A stretch of 64,000 nucleotides of DNA from Margaritifera margaritifera. Its lineage: Eukaryota; Mollusca; Bivalvia; Unionida; Margaritiferidae. Where the stretch lies: assembly GCA_029931535.1 (NCBI GenBank), contig JAQPZY010001500.1, forward strand, positions 1,670,501 through 1,734,500, written 5' to 3'. The translations under genes and the position numbers were made by a program. The notes beneath the pieces are model-generated. The model searched no databases. It was given only the letters and a program-made list of their open reading frames with translations, and was not told the DNA's origin. Positions 63,846-64,000 of this stretch are shown here, piece after piece (within the stretch, counting starts at the first letter, position 1; every line of letters starts with the position of its first letter).

Positions 63846-64000
63846 CAGTGCTGTATTACCCAATAGGCAGACTAAGCACATGCTTAGGGTACCAGCAAAG
63901 CAGGGGCACAAAAAAAGAAGAGAAATTACTGTTTAATATTGTTTTTATTTTGAATTACATGGGGGGGGGGCACCATAATCTTTTCAGTGCTTAAGGCCTC
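63846..64000. mobile_element. possible hAT-like element, cut by the window edge
   Basis: It starts CAGTGCTGTATTACCC and has AGGCAGACTAAGCACATGC and a poly-G run before GCACC. The CAGTG start and this CTAAGCA-type interior are reminiscent of hAT-derived repeats. The other end lies outside the window, so no TSD can be checked. Confidence 0.3.

Overview
This window is AT-rich nuclear DNA from a eukaryote with large introns and heavy repeat content. It is most probably from a marine mollusc; a bivalve is my guess. The reasons are several tRNA-headed SINEs whose tails read GTGCCGTTAAA or TGTTGATGTGCCGTTAAA (a tail type I associate with molluscs, from memory and not searched), many very long (TA)n, (CT)n and (CATA)n tracts, several minisatellites, small non-autonomous DNA transposons with hAT-like ends, and the absence of operons, ribosome-binding sites or dense coding. 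No rRNA, true tRNA, CRISPR array or viral gene was recognised.

Coding content is sparse. The best candidates are short plus-strand exons bounded by good splice signals: 5296-5559 (start codon in good context, donor GTGAGT), 35116-35298 (strong acceptor, ends in a stop), 40680-40754 and 47536-47670 (possible alternative first exons, both ending phase 0 at GTAAGT), 52239-52417 (pyrimidine-rich acceptor and GTAAGA donor) and 57631-57687 (microexon). No protein family was recognised in any of them, and they cannot be joined into one gene without transcript data. The only recognisable protein relic is the C-terminal end of a non-LTR retrotransposon polymerase at 14289-14756, which carries a nonsense codon.

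Layout. 1-5.3 kb: microsatellites and a nested-palindrome element. 5.3-7.3 kb: the first exon candidate, a 146-bp tandem repeat and one copy of a three-member repeat family. 8.4-9.9 kb: (TA)-rich higher-order repeat, then an inverted-repeat element. 13-17 kb: a compound SINE, the retrotransposon relic and a second SINE. 17.7-19.6 kb: a 47-bp minisatellite and a SINE with an expanded tail. 22.4-26 kb: the second family copy and a 710-bp palindromic element with an 8-bp target duplication. 29.4-32.3 kb: the long copy of a dispersed duplication whose short copy is at 48.1-49.4 kb. 33.1-36 kb: the third family copy, an exon candidate and hAT-like elements. 38.5-40 kb: two minisatellites. 41.8-44.4 kb: a tandem duplication in which one copy holds a 262-bp hAT-like insertion and the other keeps the empty site. 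45-53.7 kb: a minisatellite, exon candidates and a SINE split by a second member of the same hAT-like family. 54.7-64 kb: microsatellites, three minisatellites, three SINEs and a small inverted-repeat element.

I found no convincing undescribed functional system. The most informative signals are the transposon insertions dated by nesting or by an internal empty site, the three-copy family with a partly conserved reading frame, and the phase-0 first-exon candidates.
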